DNA of 64,000 nt from Polaribacter atrinae (GTDB lineage Bacteria; Bacteroidota; Bacteroidia; Flavobacteriales; Flavobacteriaceae), in assembly GCF_038023995.1 (NCBI RefSeq), contig NZ_CP150660.1, positions 1,486,501-1,550,500 on the forward strand, read 5' to 3'. The number at the start of each line of letters is the position of its first letter. Positions within the stretch are counted from its first letter, which is position 1. The translations under genes were made by a program, and so were the position numbers. This document shows positions 57,130 to 64,000 of the stretch, one piece after another. The notes under the pieces were generated by a model. It did no database searches. It was not told the DNA's origin and saw nothing but the letters and a program-made list of their open reading frames with translations.

Positions 57130-58338
57130 TTAAATAATTTCTGCAACAACAAATGTACTTCCACCAACATAAATGATATCTCCCTGATTAGCATCAAGTA
57201 ACGCGTTTTTATAAGCAACTTCTACTGATGAATATTTTTTACCTATTAAACCAAATTCTTTTGCATTTTCTCGCAAAACAACCTCAGACATACCTCTTGG
57301 AATAGCTGGCTTACAAAAATAGTACGCTGCTTCCTTTGGAAAAAGTGGTAAAACCTCTTCTAATTTCTTATCAGAAACCACACCTAAAACAAAATGTATT
57401 CTTTTAAAGGTTTCTTTTTTTAATTGATCGAGTACAATACTCAACCCATCTTTATTATGGGCGGTATCACAAATTACTTTTGGGTGCTCTTGTAATATTT
57501 GCCATCTACCTTTTAAATTAGTGTTTCTCACAACATTTAGCAACCCATTTTCAATATTTTCTATTGATATTTTAAAACCTGTTAACTTCTTAATAGCAGC
57601 AACGGCTGTTTTTGTGTTTTTTTGCTGATAATCACCCAACAAGTCCGTCTTGTAGCTTTTATCATCATCTGAAGCAAAATAAATAGGCGCTTTGCTTTCA
57701 TCCGCTTTCGCGATAAAAACACTTTTTACAGCTTCCTGCTCTTCTCCTATTACAACAGGAATCTTATTTTTAATAATCCCCGCTTTCTCAAAAGCTATTT
57801 CAGGTAATGTTTCTCCTAAAAACTGGGTATGATCTAAACCGATGTTTGTAATTACAGCAACTTCTGGCGTAATAATATTTGTAGAATCTAATCTTCCTCC
57901 TAAACCAACTTCAATAATAGCAATATCTACTTTTTCTTCAACAAAATAATCAAAAGCCAAACCAACTGTCATTTCAAAAAAGGACAGTCTTTGTGTTTCT
58001 AAAAAGTCTTTGTGTTTTTCTATAAAAGAAGAAACTTTCTTTTCGGAGATTTCAACTCCATTAATTCTAATTCTTTCGGTAAAGTTTTTTAAATGAGGAG
58101 AAGTATACAAGCCTACTTTATAACCCGCTTCTTGTAAAATAGAAGCCAACATATGACTCGTAGAACCTTTTCCGTTTGTACCACCAACATGAATTGATTT
58201 AAACTTTTTTTCTGGAAAATTTAATTCTTTAGAAAGCACTAAAGTATTAGTTAAGTCTTTTTTGAATGCTGTTTTACCTTCTCTTTGATACATCGGTAAC
58301 TGTGCAAACATCCAATCTAATGTTTGTTGATAATTCAT
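57130..58338 (-). CDS. folC: Bifunctional folylpolyglutamate/dihydrofolate synthase
   Basis: Adds glutamate to dihydropteroate and to folates. The 402-residue protein has the Mur-ligase-like P-loop GGTNGKGSTSHMLASILQ near 52-69, YTSPHLKNFTERIRING, EVGLGGRLDSTN, and the C-terminal CDTAHNKDGL with the AHN motif. It is the normal length and ends in FVVAEII just before the tRNA pair. It starts 17 bases after the tonB stop, so it is probably cotranscribed with exbB-exbD-tonB. A TATTTTTG box just before its start has poor -33 spacing. Confidence 0.94.
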   Translation of the reverse strand: MNYQQTLDWMFAQLPMYQREGKTAFKKDLTNTLVLSKELNFPEKKFKSIHVGGTNGKGSTSHMLASILQEAGYKVGLYTSPHLKNFTERIRINGVEISEKKVSSFIEKHKDFLETQRLSFFEMTVGLAFDYFVEEKVDIAIIEVGLGGRLDSTNIITPEVAVITNIGLDHTQFLGETLPEIAFEKAGIIKNKIPVVIGEEQEAVKSVFIAKADESKAPIYFASDDDKSYKTDLLGDYQQKNTKTAVAAIKKLTGFKISIENIENGLLNVVRNTNLKGRWQILQEHPKVICDTAHNKDGLSIVLDQLKKETFKRIHFVLGVVSDKKLEEVLPLFPKEAAYYFCKPAIPRGMSEVVLRENAKEFGLIGKKYSSVEVAYKNALLDANQGDIIYVGGSTFVVAEII

Positions 58339-58355
58339 ACGACAAAAATACGTGA

Positions 58356-59234
58356 TTATTTAGACAAAGAAAACTTATAAATAATAGTCCCTACTTGGTT
58401 TGCAGGTGCTTTATCATCAGAATTCCATTTAGTACTTAAAGCTGCTTCTTTTGCAGCCTTCAATAAACAAGCCGCCGTATTGGTACTTCCTTTATGACCT
58501 GGTTTAGCAAAAATTACTTTTCCTTTTTTATCTACCTGAATTTGTACTACAACCGTACCTTCCTCTTGACAATCAGGTTGTACTTTTGGTTTAGAAAGCG
58601 CTCTTCTACCTGCTAAATTATAATCACCTCCATCACCACTTCCTGTATTCCCGTAGTAATTAGAAGATGCCGGATCTCCAGTTTCTTTTCCTTTTACACC
58701 TGGCTTAACATCATCTCCTTCTCCTTGTGGTTTTCCATCAGAAGAATTTCCATTCAATAAATTATTCAACGCATCTTGAGTTGCTTTGGATGGTTTTGGC
58801 TTTTCTTTCGGAATCTCTTTTACAACTTCCTTCTCTATAGGTTTTACAACTTCAACCTTTTTTTCTACCACCTTTTTTATAGGCTCTTTTACTACTTCTT
58901 TCACTTTTTCTACAACAGGCACATCTTTAGAAGTATCTTCTGTTATAATTTCTTCTTTAACTACTTCTTGCGGCGTTTCTTTTACAACTTCTTCTACCAC
59001 CTCTTTTTCTACGACTTCCTCTTCAACTACTTCCGGAGCAGAAATTTTCTTTGTATCTTCCACAGGTTCTCCGCTTCCTACTTCTGAGGTACCAAAATTA
59101 ATAGCCACACCATATTCTTCTGGCGGATCTAAATAACGCATTCCGTAATTTAGAATTCCGAAGATTATAAGCACCAGAATAACAGCTGTAATTACAGCAG
59201 ATTTACGTTTATGTGTTGTATTTAGTATTTGCAT
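58356..59234 (-). CDS. tonB: TonB-family energy transducer
   Basis: Links proton-motive force at the inner membrane to outer membrane receptors. The 292-residue protein has one N-terminal helix (about 15-31), a long periplasmic spacer (about 55-160) built of EVV, KEVV and VVEK units rather than the usual Pro-rich EP/KP, a low-complexity Gly-rich stretch (SSNYYGNTGSGDGGDYNLAG), and the C-terminal TonB domain (QEEGTVVVQIQVDKKGKVIFA, ending YKFSLSK). It lies 1 base after exbD and 17 before folC. The spacer strand opposite contains long open frames that are composition artefacts. Confidence 0.9.
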   Translation of the reverse strand: MQILNTTHKRKSAVITAVILVLIIFGILNYGMRYLDPPEEYGVAINFGTSEVGSGEPVEDTKKISAPEVVEEEVVEKEVVEEVVKETPQEVVKEEIITEDTSKDVPVVEKVKEVVKEPIKKVVEKKVEVVKPIEKEVVKEIPKEKPKPSKATQDALNNLLNGNSSDGKPQGEGDDVKPGVKGKETGDPASSNYYGNTGSGDGGDYNLAGRRALSKPKVQPDCQEEGTVVVQIQVDKKGKVIFAKPGHKGSTNTAACLLKAAKEAALSTKWNSDDKAPANQVGTIIYKFSLSK

Positions 59235-59235
59235 T

Positions 59236-59628
59236 TTACTTGCCTTTTACAGCTAAAATCATTTTTAATTTATTCCTATTTGCAATATCAATTACTTGCA
59301 TTACATTTTTATAAGGCACATCTTTATCACCTCTAATAACAATAGTCTTCTTTTTATCCGCTCCAACACTTTTTAATATTTCACTCTCCAAACTTGCAGA
59401 ACTCACTTTTGTTTTATCAATATAAAACAACGATTCATTTGTAATAGATACAGCAACAGATTTATTATTCTCTGTCTTCCCTCCTGCTTTTGGCAATAAA
59501 ACATCAATAGCACTTACAGTAACTAAAGTAGAGGTAAGCATAAAAAATATCAACAATAGAAAAACAATATCTGTCATTGATGACATATTGAATGTTGGAT
59601 CTACCTTATTTCTTCCGCGTAAATTCAT
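59236..59628 (-). CDS. exbD: Biopolymer transport protein ExbD
   Basis: Stator subunit of the TonB energy system. The 130-residue protein has one membrane helix at about 21-41 (IVFLLLIFFMLTSTLVTV) containing the conserved Asp of the FNMSSMTDIVFLLL segment, the proton-relay residue, then a periplasmic domain with PLPKAG-like VLLPKAGGKTEN and VIRGDKDVPYKNVMQVID. It follows exbB by 42 bases. Confidence 0.94.
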   Translation of the reverse strand: MNLRGRNKVDPTFNMSSMTDIVFLLLIFFMLTSTLVTVSAIDVLLPKAGGKTENNKSVAVSITNESLFYIDKTKVSSASLESEILKSVGADKKKTIVIRGDKDVPYKNVMQVIDIANRNKLKMILAVKGK

Positions 59629-59670
59629 AAAATATTATTTTTCAAACGTTGAATTTAAATTTTAAACTTT

Positions 59671-60360
59671 TTATACTGGCTCGTTTAATAAATCTAAAAA
59701 CTCAACAGATTTTGCTTCCATCTGATAAATTACTTTATCTGTTCTTACCACTAAATGATTATAAGTTATGTACGCAATAATCCCCACAATTAAACCACCA
59801 ACTGTAGTTGTCATTGCTGTATACAAACCATCTGAAAGTAGTTTAATATCTATTTGACCACCAGCATTTGCAATTTCATGAATCGCAACAATCATACCGA
59901 TTACAGTTCCTAAAAACCCAATCATTGGTGCTGCTCCTGCAATTGTTGCTAAAACACTCACATTTTTTTCTAATTGATACACTTCTAGCTTCCCTGCTGT
60001 TTCAATTGCTGTATTTATATCGTCTAAAGGTTTCCCTATTCTAGAAATTCCTTTTCCAATTAATCTTGCTGTTGGAGTATTTTTACTTTTACAAAGAGCG
60101 TCTGCAGATTCTAATTTTCCGTTAGAAACAAAATCCTTGATTTGATTCATAAAATTTTCATCTATTTTTGATGCTGCTTTTATAGCAAAGAATCTTTCAA
60201 AATAAATATACATGGCAATGGCCAACAACACAAAAAGTAGTGCTAAAATTATTTGCCCCCCTAAACCACCATCCATAATTAATTTATAGATAGAAAGTGT
60301 TTTTTCTTCTGAAACAACCTCTTCTAAAACCTCTTTATTCTCTTGAAAAAATAACAACAT
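59671..60360 (-). CDS. exbB: MotA/TolQ/ExbB proton channel family protein
   Basis: Channel partner of ExbD. The 229-residue protein has three membrane helices, at about 33-53, 131-155 and 171-195, with conserved TIAGAAPMIGFLGTVIGMI and TAMTTTVGGLIVGIIAYITYNH. The last segment carries the Thr that lines the proton path in ExbB. First gene of exbB-exbD-tonB-folC. The 323 bases upstream have no clear TTG/TAnnTTTG pair. Confidence 0.94.
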   Translation of the reverse strand: MLLFFQENKEVLEEVVSEEKTLSIYKLIMDGGLGGQIILALLFVLLAIAMYIYFERFFAIKAASKIDENFMNQIKDFVSNGKLESADALCKSKNTPTARLIGKGISRIGKPLDDINTAIETAGKLEVYQLEKNVSVLATIAGAAPMIGFLGTVIGMIVAIHEIANAGGQIDIKLLSDGLYTAMTTTVGGLIVGIIAYITYNHLVVRTDKVIYQMEAKSVEFLDLLNEPV

Positions 60361-60683
60361 TTAATTCTATTTTTAAGTTCTATTTAAGTAACGACCTTTC
60401 TTTTTTTAAATTGTTCCAACTTAAAATAATCGTTTTTATTTTACATCAAAAAAAATGCCAAAACACAAATTGACATTCTTATACTTCTTTTATTTATACA
60501 CCTTTACACATTGTAAAATTACCGTCTATAATATCAGTTCGAATGATTTTTATAAAAATCAAACCAAGAACTACATTAAAAGTTAAAACCCTTATACTCT
60601 ACTCCAATTAGACTCAACTATACAGGCTACGCTTTATCAAAACGCAACCTATATTTATTATGATACAAATCTAACCATTAACT
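60361..60683. other. Gap between exbB and the glutamate-type dehydrogenase gene
   Basis: About 320 bases with no supported gene. It is AT-rich, with a short hairpin-like ATGATTTTTATAAAAATCA at 60543-60561. No perfect promoter with both elements near exbB was found. Nothing else seen. Confidence 0.5.
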
Positions 60684-61916
60684 TTAAATTAATTGCTTTA
60701 AAGCTATTTCAAATGCCGTTGAACAAATTTTTGTTTTAGAGGCACTCTTTTTAAAAGTTCTCTGCAACGCTTTCTTTATAATATTAGAAGTATCATTAAA
60801 AATAGCTTTATCCTGCATTGGTAAATCTACTTTTGCTTCCATTAAATATGCAAATACTCTTGCAATACCACAATTTGAAATAAAATCTGGTAATAAACTT
60901 AAATGTTCATCTGTATATTCCATGATTGGCCCAAAGAATATCTCCTTATCTGCAAACGGAACATTTGCACCCGGAGAAATCACTTCTAACCCCGTATCTA
61001 TCATTCGCTGAACCTGATCTTGAGAAACTAATCTAGAAGCTGCAGCTGGTACAAATATTTCAGCAGGCAGACTCCATATTTTTTCATTAACTTCATCAAA
61101 AGGAATCATATTCTCAGAAACTAACTGATTTCCGTTTTTAGATAAAAACAAAGCGGTCATTTCTTGCATCGTAAAGCCTTCTTCATTTATAACTCCACCG
61201 TCTCTATCTATAATTCCTACAACTTTAGCACCCAACTGAGTTAAATAATAAGCTGCCGCAGCACCTACATTTCCAAACCCTTGAATAATTGCTCTTTTGC
61301 CTTTTATTTCTCCTCCGTAAATAGCATAATAATGCTTCACAGCCTCTGCCACACCATAACCAGTTAACATATCTGCAATGGTATATTTTCTAGACAAATC
61401 TGGCGAAAATTCTTTATCTTCTATAACTTTAATCACCCCCAAACGCAATTGACCAATTCTATTTATTTTATCGGCTTCTGTTGGTTTAAAGTGTCCATTA
61501 AAGATTCCTTCTTGTGGATGCCAAACTCCGCAACTTTCTGTAATAGGAATTACATCCTTATCTGCATCAACATTTAAATCTCCACCTGTACCATAATAAT
61601 GTTTTAACAAAGGTGTAACCGCTTTATACCAACGCTCTAAAACACCTCTTTTTCTCGGGTCGCTCGGATCAAAATTAATACCCGATTTTGCACCTCCAAT
61701 TGCCGGACCAGAAACGGTAAACTTCACCTCCATGGTTTTAGCTAGAGACAAAACCTCGTTCATATTTAACCCCTTACGCATTCTTGTACCCCCGCCGGCA
61801 GCACCACCTCTTAAAGAGTTTATCACTACCCAACCCTCTGCCTCTGTTTCTGGATCTTTCCAATTAAAAACAATTTCTGGCTGCTTATTCTCGTATATTT
61901 TTAATAATTCTTTCAT
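60684..61916 (-). CDS. Glu/Leu/Phe/Val dehydrogenase family protein
   Basis: NAD(P)-dependent amino acid dehydrogenase of 410 residues. It has the glycine-rich SGPAIGGAKSGINFDPSDPRKRG with the catalytic lysine, the GGDLNVDADKDVIPI segment, and the Rossmann motif IIQGFGNVGAAAAYYLTQLGAK near 205-226. Substrate (glutamate versus leucine or valine) cannot be set from sequence alone; the length and the KHYYGTGGDLNVDADKD segment fit Bacteroidetes glutamate dehydrogenase-like members. It is apparently monocistronic. A CCCC-TTCA-GGGG hairpin lies about 67 bases upstream. Confidence 0.9.
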   Translation of the reverse strand: MKELLKIYENKQPEIVFNWKDPETEAEGWVVINSLRGGAAGGGTRMRKGLNMNEVLSLAKTMEVKFTVSGPAIGGAKSGINFDPSDPRKRGVLERWYKAVTPLLKHYYGTGGDLNVDADKDVIPITESCGVWHPQEGIFNGHFKPTEADKINRIGQLRLGVIKVIEDKEFSPDLSRKYTIADMLTGYGVAEAVKHYYAIYGGEIKGKRAIIQGFGNVGAAAAYYLTQLGAKVVGIIDRDGGVINEEGFTMQEMTALFLSKNGNQLVSENMIPFDEVNEKIWSLPAEIFVPAAASRLVSQDQVQRMIDTGLEVISPGANVPFADKEIFFGPIMEYTDEHLSLLPDFISNCGIARVFAYLMEAKVDLPMQDKAIFNDTSNIIKKALQRTFKKSASKTKICSTAFEIALKQLI

Positions 61917-61982
61917 TCTAAAATTTTTAATAAATTAACTCTCCTTTTTGTTTTTTCAAACAATTTTAATTTTGCGATAAAA

Positions 61983-61996
61983 TCCCCTTCAGGGGA
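61983..61996. other. Small intergenic GC hairpin
   Basis: TCCCC TTCA GGGGA, five pairs with a 4-base loop, in an AT-rich gap upstream of the dehydrogenase. No T-run follows on the reverse strand, so it is not called a terminator. It may be a dispersed hairpin or a leader structure. Confidence 0.4.
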
Positions 61997-62150
61997 AAAG
62001 TTAAAGTTGATTCATTTTAAAAATTTATAAATTTCTTATTAAACTGATACCTTACAAACTTACAGTAAAAAAATGGTTGTTCAAATTTTTTAATTTAAAA
62101 GAATTCTCTACTAAAACCCCTTTAAAACCAATCATTTTAAACAGACATAT

Positions 62151-63215
62151 TTACTTCTTAGGATAAAAAACCTCACCAGAAGAATGATCTTTACTTACAC
62201 CTGTTACAGAACTTAAACAATTTATTTTACCCTCACTTTTTAACAAGCCTAAAAAAGCAAAAATAAGCGCTTCTTTAAAATTTATCAATTGATGACCTGG
62301 CACAATAAGCGCTACCTCTTTTTCTTGTTGCACCTTATTAATTAAATATTCATTAAAAGCACCTCCACCAGTAACTAAAACCCTTGCATTTTTAGGTAAA
62401 ACTTTTGCTATTGCCCAAGCAACATGATCTGTAAATGTTCTTAATAAGTCTTCAGGTTTTCTTTTTGACGATTCTAATCTTGGAAAAATTTCTTTTTGCA
62501 CCCATTCTAAACCTAAAGATTTTGGCGGTTTTTGCTCATAATACTCAAGTGCTCGTAAATCTGACTCAAGTTGCATTAAATAAGTTCCCTTAGCAGCAAT
62601 CATTCCTTTATCGTCATACTCAAAACCTAATTCTTTAGCATATCTATTCAGCACAATATTTACCGGACAAATATCATACGCAATTCTCTTACCATCCTCA
62701 TGAAAGGAAATATTAGAAAAACCACCTAGATTTAAGCAATAATCATAATCAGAAAAAAGTAACTCATCCCCAATAGGCACCAAAGGCGCTCCTTGACCAC
62801 CTAAATTAACATCTTGAGTTCTAAAATCGCAAATAACTTTTTGACAAGTTGCATCTGCAATTGTTTGCCCATCTCCCACCTGAAGTGTAATTCCGTTTTC
62901 CGGTTGATGCAAAACCGTATGACCATGAGATGCTATAAAATCGATGTTTTCAATCTGAAACTCATCAATAAAAGCACAAATCTCTTCACCCAGAAGCTTA
63001 CCATAATTAATATCCAAAACCCTTAAATCATCCGAAGAAGAATGAATAGCATCTTGTAAAGTAGTTTTCCATTCTTCTGAATACGAAACCGTTTTTGAAT
63101 GTAAAATACTAAAATCTTGATACGATTCTTTATCAAATCGAACATAAACCAAATCGATACCGTCTAGAGACGTTCCAGACATTAATCCTATTATAAAAAC
63201 ATCACTTTTATTCAT
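62151..63215 (-). CDS. anmK: Anhydro-N-acetylmuramic acid kinase
   Basis: Opens and phosphorylates anhydroMurNAc released during cell-wall turnover, giving MurNAc-6-phosphate. The 354-residue protein has the starting phosphate-binding motif GLMSGTSLDGIDLVYV at about 10-25, the DFRTQDVNLGGQGAPLVPIGDELLF segment with the catalytic Asp, and VLVTGGGAFNEYLI near the C-terminus. It is divergent from the acyl-CoA dehydrogenase gene with an 89-base intergenic region. MurQ or other recycling genes are not in the window. Confidence 0.95.
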   Translation of the reverse strand: MNKSDVFIIGLMSGTSLDGIDLVYVRFDKESYQDFSILHSKTVSYSEEWKTTLQDAIHSSSDDLRVLDINYGKLLGEEICAFIDEFQIENIDFIASHGHTVLHQPENGITLQVGDGQTIADATCQKVICDFRTQDVNLGGQGAPLVPIGDELLFSDYDYCLNLGGFSNISFHEDGKRIAYDICPVNIVLNRYAKELGFEYDDKGMIAAKGTYLMQLESDLRALEYYEQKPPKSLGLEWVQKEIFPRLESSKRKPEDLLRTFTDHVAWAIAKVLPKNARVLVTGGGAFNEYLINKVQQEKEVALIVPGHQLINFKEALIFAFLGLLKSEGKINCLSSVTGVSKDHSSGEVFYPKK

Positions 63216-63239
63216 ATCTGTAAAAATAATAAATCCCTA

Positions 63240-63270
63240 TTGATAATATGTTACGAAATCGATATCTTTG
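63240..63270 (+). promoter_or_regulatory. Promoter of the acyl-CoA dehydrogenase gene
   Basis: TTG (63240-63242), 20 bases, TATCTTTG (63263-63270), 34 bases ahead of the start codon; both elements match the Bacteroidetes consensus. Confidence 0.6.
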
Positions 63271-63304
63271 GAACAAGATTTTACGAATATAACAAAAAAC
63301 ATAT

Positions 63305-64000
63305 ATGGATTTTAGTTTAACAGAAGAACACATCATGATTCGTGATGCTGCAAGAGACTTTGCACAAACAGAATTATTACCCGGTGTAATAGAAAGAGAC
63401 AACAAGCAAGAATTCCCAAATGAATTAGTAAAAAAAATGGGAGACCTAGGTTTTCTAGGAATTATGGTAGATCCAGAATACGGAGGAAGCGGCATGGACG
63501 CAATTTCTTACGTATTAATTATGGAAGAGCTTTCTAAAATTGATGCATCTGCCTCTGTAATTGTTTCCGTAAACAACTCTTTAGTTTGTTATGGACTAGA
63601 AGCCTACGCATCTGAAGAACAAAAACAAAAATATTTAACAAAATTAGCAACAGGAGAATTTGTTGGTGCTTTCTGCCTTAGCGAACCAGAAGCAGGTTCT
63701 GACGCAACATCACAAGCAACTACAGCAGAAGACAAAGGAGACCATTATATAATTAACGGAACCAAAAATTGGATTACAAGCGGCGGTCGTGCAGATGTTT
63801 ATTTAGTAATAGCACAAACAGACAGAGATAAAGGACATAGAGGCATCAATGCTTTTATTGTAGAAAAAGGAACTGAAGGTTTTCACGTAGGCCCAAAAGA
63901 AGATAAATTAGGAATCCGTGGATCTGACACACACACCCTACAATTTAACGACGTAAAAGTACCGAAAGAAAATAGAATTGGTGAAGATGGCTTCGGATTT
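63305..64000 (+). CDS. Acyl-CoA dehydrogenase (3' end outside the window)
   Basis: First 232 codons of a FAD-dependent acyl-CoA dehydrogenase that introduces a trans-2 double bond in acyl-CoA, usually in beta-oxidation. It starts MDFSLTEEHIMIRDAARDFA, and shows FLGIMVDPEYGGSGMD, the FAD-binding AFCLSEPEAGSDA and the IINGTKNWITSGG motif near 150-162, then KLGIRGSDTHTLQFNDVKVP. The catalytic Glu lies beyond the window. The short or butyryl-CoA type is most likely from this N-terminus. It runs without stop to the last base. Confidence 0.93.
   Translation, partial: MDFSLTEEHIMIRDAARDFAQTELLPGVIERDNKQEFPNELVKKMGDLGFLGIMVDPEYGGSGMDAISYVLIMEELSKIDASASVIVSVNNSLVCYGLEAYASEEQKQKYLTKLATGEFVGAFCLSEPEAGSDATSQATTAEDKGDHYIINGTKNWITSGGRADVYLVIAQTDRDKGHRGINAFIVEKGTEGFHVGPKEDKLGIRGSDTHTLQFNDVKVPKENRIGEDGFGF

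Noticed and set aside
56967..57218. Reverse frame spanning a tRNA and the folC end
   Set aside because: It translates through the tRNA-Val gene and overlaps folC out of frame.
58776..59136. Long forward open frames opposite tonB
   Set aside because: Two overlapping frames (Phe/Tyr-rich and Ser/Thr-rich) are the antisense of the KEVV-type spacer; composition artefacts of a repeated coding sequence.
61983..61996. CCCC-TTCA-GGGG hairpin as a terminator
   Set aside because: No T-run in either direction and the position is upstream of a gene, so kept only as a hairpin.

Overview
The window looks like a chromosomal segment of a marine member of the Flavobacteriaceae (Bacteroidetes), probably close to Polaribacter or Tenacibaculum; the genus is an inference. 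The grounds are low GC, gene starts without clear Shine-Dalgarno sequences, promoters of the TTG / TAnnTTTG type, type IX secretion and gliding genes (porV, porU, gldJ), a ResB-CcsA fusion protein, a two-gene methylmalonyl-CoA mutase, and a Flavobacteria-type intergenic RNA element.

Layout. 1-5.1 kb: a forward run of udk, an FtsB/DivIC-like septum gene, mutA, a small membrane protein and mutB, then a short reverse gene of unknown function. 5.3-9.9 kb: a GH3-family protein, a ThDP-dependent acetolactate-synthase-like enzyme and a semialdehyde dehydrogenase. 9.9-14.4 kb: a small zinc-metallopeptidase-like protein, the cytochrome c assembly fusion CcsBA and a small TPR-like membrane protein. 14.4-20.4 kb (reverse): a structured RNA candidate, a LysM lipoprotein with guaA, a FabH-like ketoacyl synthase, a truncated haemoglobin and cytidine deaminase. 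20.4-27 kb: porV and porU (reverse) with gldJ divergent, the core of type IX secretion and gliding. 27-30 kb: murF, an N-acetylglucosamine-kinase-like gene and a CpsB/YwqE-type phosphatase.

30-56.7 kb is one long reverse-strand capsule/exopolysaccharide locus of the Wzx/Wzy type. It has export and control genes (wzc, wza, with the convergent phosphatase), sugar-nucleotide genes (WbpM-like dehydratase, aminotransferase, WbpV-like epimerase, UDP-GlcA and UDP-GalA genes, GDP-fucose genes, a TviC/TviB pair and a WbpB-like oxidase), a WecA-like initiating transferase, three further glycosyltransferases, three hexapeptide acyltransferases, a flippase, a polymerase and two cytidylyltransferase-like genes. 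The locus shows signs of turnover: an out-of-frame wecB'-'wecC deletion remnant, a four-helix-bundle gene flanked by heptamer repeats between gmd and fcl, a hexanucleotide repeat coding the tyrosine tail of Wzc, and a trinucleotide repeat touching one start codon.

56.7-64 kb: two tandem tRNA-Val(TAC) transcription units, each with its own promoter and terminator; exbB-exbD-tonB-folC; a glutamate-type dehydrogenase; anmK; and the 5' part of an acyl-CoA dehydrogenase that runs off the window.

I found no CRISPR array, prophage, transposase or rRNA. The most unusual points are the wecB-wecC deletion scar, the repeat-flanked four-helix-bundle cassette, the two simple-sequence repeats in capsule genes, the duplicated tRNA-Val unit and the structured RNA element. 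I do not see a clearly new multi-gene system.
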